In this document: positions 62,470-64,000 of the stretch, in pieces
How the letters are laid out: each line of letters starts with the position of its first letter
Position numbering within the stretch: position 1 is the first letter of the stretch
Assembly (NCBI GenBank): GCA_021531385.1
Contig: JAFBIR010000017.1
Coordinates: forward strand, 1 to 64,000
Direction: 5' to 3'
From: Parabacteroides distasonis
GTDB taxonomy: Bacteria > Bacteroidota > Bacteroidia > Bacteroidales > Tannerellaceae
Length of the DNA stretch: 64,000 nt
The notes under the pieces: model-generated
The model's input: the letters and a program-made list of their open reading frames with translations, nothing else
Told to the model about the DNA's origin: nothing
The model's database searches: none
Translations under genes and position numbers: made by a program

Positions 62470-64000
62470 ATGAATCGTCTCTTACACCATATAGGGCATT
62501 GGATTGTCTTTCTGTTTCTTTTGACAGCTTGTAGCACGACGAAATTCGTGCCCGATGGGGCGTACCTTTTAGACGATGTCAGAATTGTCCCAGAGGGGGA
62601 GCAACCGGCTACCGTGAAAGTCTCCGACCTGAAGCCCTATGTGCAGCAACAGCCTAATTTCAAACTCTTTGGCCTGCTGAAATGGCAGCTCTATCTTTAT
62701 GATTGGTCGGGCAGGAATGAGCGCCGATGGATCAATAAGCAGTTGCGTAAGATGGGCGAGGCCCCGGTGCTTTTGGATACGATGTTGATCGAACAGTCGG
62801 CCGCTGAGCTGCAACGCTATTTGGTCAATAAGGGGTTTGTTCATGCTGAGGTGACCACAGAGATTGATACCTCAAAGGCTAAAAAGGCAATCGTTTCTTA
62901 CAGGGTGAGTGAGAATGAGCCTTATCGCATCCGGGATTATACGATGCAATTGGCTGATCCTCGTATTGATAGCATCGCCCATTTGGCTCCACGTCATCGC
63001 TCCCGTTTTCTTTCCGCCTTTCGCTCCTCGCAAGATGAGTACAATAGTTTGGTGCATCCGGGCGACCTGTTCGATCGGGATCAGTTAGACAAGGAGCGGG
63101 AACGTATCTCCACCTTGCTGCGTTGGAATGGCTATTATGCCTTCAATAAGGAGTATTTGGGCTATATCGCTGACAGCTCTTTCCGTGAAAATGCCGTCTC
63201 CTTAGATATGACTTTGCGACCTTATCGCCAGGTGCGACCCAATGGAGAGATTGAGGAACGTCCGCATCAGCAATATTACATCCGCAACGTGAAGGTGTTG
63301 ACCGACTATAATAATATAGGTGTGGGAGAGGAGGCCGGTTTCACGCCGACCGATACGATTTGGAACCGAGATATTCAGCTGATTTATGGGGCGCATGGTC
63401 GCTCTATGCGGCCCGGCGTCTTGCGTCGTAGCACCTTTGTGCGTCCGGGGCAGCTTTTCAATGAGCGAGATGTGGAGCAAACCTATTCGGCCTTTGCGGC
63501 TTTGCGTGCCTTGCGCAATGTCAATATCCGTTTCACGGAGGTGGAGGAGCGGGATACCATGAAGTTAGATTGTGAGATTCAGACCTCTTCAGCGAAGATC
63601 AATACGGTAGGTGTCGATTTGGAAGGGACTAACTCGGCAGGTGATTTCGGCTTTGCCTCAAGCCTGACCTATCAGCACCGAAACCTTTTCCACGGCTCGG
63701 AAGTGTTCTCAGCCCGAGTGCGTGGAGCCTACGAGGCGCTTTCAGGATCTCAGTCTCAGAACGATGGATTTGGTAACTATTGGGAGATGGGTGTAGAGGG
63801 TTCATTACAACTGCCTCGTTTCCTATTGCCCTATGTGAGCAAGGAGTTTCAGCGTTATCATCGGGCTACTACGGAGGCGAAGTTCAGCTACAACCGGCAG
63901 ACGCGTCCGGAATATACCCGTGCGATTCTTTCCGGAGGATTGAGTTATGGGTGGCAGGGCATGGATAACCAGATGGCCCGTCATACGTTCCGCTTGATAG
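62470..64000 (+). CDS. TamL-like lipidated BamA/TamA family protein, 5' part
   Basis: The first 510 codons of an outer membrane assembly protein that continues beyond the window. The lipobox LTACS near residue 21 followed by TTKFVPDGAYLLDDV is the TamL start: a Bacteroidetes lipoprotein version of TamA that works with a TamB-like protein. POTRA-like repeats fill about 30-370. The beta-barrel begins near residue 380 (INTVGVDLEGTNSAG, then SLTYQHRNLFHG). The start follows a -7 box closely. Confidence 0.88.
   Translation, partial: MNRLLHHIGHWIVFLFLLTACSTTKFVPDGAYLLDDVRIVPEGEQPATVKVSDLKPYVQQQPNFKLFGLLKWQLYLYDWSGRNERRWINKQLRKMGEAPVLLDTMLIEQSAAELQRYLVNKGFVHAEVTTEIDTSKAKKAIVSYRVSENEPYRIRDYTMQLADPRIDSIAHLAPRHRSRFLSAFRSSQDEYNSLVHPGDLFDRDQLDKERERISTLLRWNGYYAFNKEYLGYIADSSFRENAVSLDMTLRPYRQVRPNGEIEERPHQQYYIRNVKVLTDYNNIGVGEEAGFTPTDTIWNRDIQLIYGAHGRSMRPGVLRRSTFVRPGQLFNERDVEQTYSAFAALRALRNVNIRFTEVEERDTMKLDCEIQTSSAKINTVGVDLEGTNSAGDFGFASSLTYQHRNLFHGSEVFSARVRGAYEALSGSQSQNDGFGNYWEMGVEGSLQLPRFLLPYVSKEFQRYHRATTEAKFSYNRQTRPEYTRAILSGGLSYGWQGMDNQMARHTFRLI

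Noticed and set aside
1-64000. tRNA genes, insertion sequences, integrases or phage genes.
   Set aside because: None could be recognised on either strand, so no mobile element is claimed.

Overview
This window comes from a member of the Bacteroidota, most likely order Bacteroidales. Nearly every transcription unit is preceded by the Bacteroides-type -7 box TAnnTTTG, sometimes with a TTTG-like -33 box 19-20 bases upstream. The gene content fits as well: Fkp for L-fucose salvage, DUF4494, DUF4296, DUF4837, DUF5686, a GDE/GT4/GH57 glycogen cluster, DksA-like/LspA, and a TamL-type outer membrane assembly protein. Genus cannot be fixed from the sequence alone; something in or near Parabacteroides/Tannerellaceae or Bacteroides is plausible. 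No phage, insertion sequence, tRNA or CRISPR array was seen.

Layout. 1-125: end of a 5S rRNA gene (an rRNA operon lies off the left edge) and its terminator. 177-10.7 kb: an SbcD-like nuclease subunit with a long coiled coil, a Ca2+ P-type ATPase, an MFS sugar transporter divergent from an AraC regulator, and an operon of two cyclophilins plus a MATE pump. 10.7-16.2 kb (minus): a DUF5686 outer membrane protein and Fkp. 16.3-18.6 kb: DUF4494, YggS and a dihydroorotate-dehydrogenase-like enzyme. 18.6-24.1 kb: a minus-strand glutaredoxin-like/radical SAM/phosphodiesterase operon divergent from DPP4-like peptidase and lipA; the gap between them holds six tandem copies of a 22-bp sequence.

24.2-33.4 kb is the most interesting part. 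A 54-residue peptide gene at 25560-25724 has a double-glycine leader and four symmetrically spaced cysteines. It is followed by a tandem-GNAT protein, a C39-like/VKOR/thioredoxin fusion, a short HlyD-like adaptor, a C39-peptidase ABC transporter and a second NHLM-type ABC transporter. Together these look like a complete locus for making, disulfide-bonding, processing and exporting a small bacteriocin-like or RiPP-like peptide.

33.4-46 kb: a YfcE-like phosphoesterase, polyphosphate kinase with a membrane-anchored coiled-coil/HTH protein directly behind it, two envelope proteins, an M3 peptidase, and the three-gene glycogen operon. 46-55.4 kb: a gap with a possible structured RNA, an M64 peptidase with a small secreted partner, a proline-to-glutamate pathway (1-pyrroline-5-carboxylate dehydrogenase and proline dehydrogenase), an AraC regulator, a DUF308 membrane protein and an outer membrane beta-barrel protein. 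55.4-56.1 kb is a gene-free stretch built from several unrelated short tandem repeats with 22-23 bp or 16 bp periods. 56.1-64 kb: ileS, DksA-like factor, lspA, a DUF4296 lipoprotein, a small unknown gene overlapping trmH tail to tail, and a partial TamL running off the right edge.
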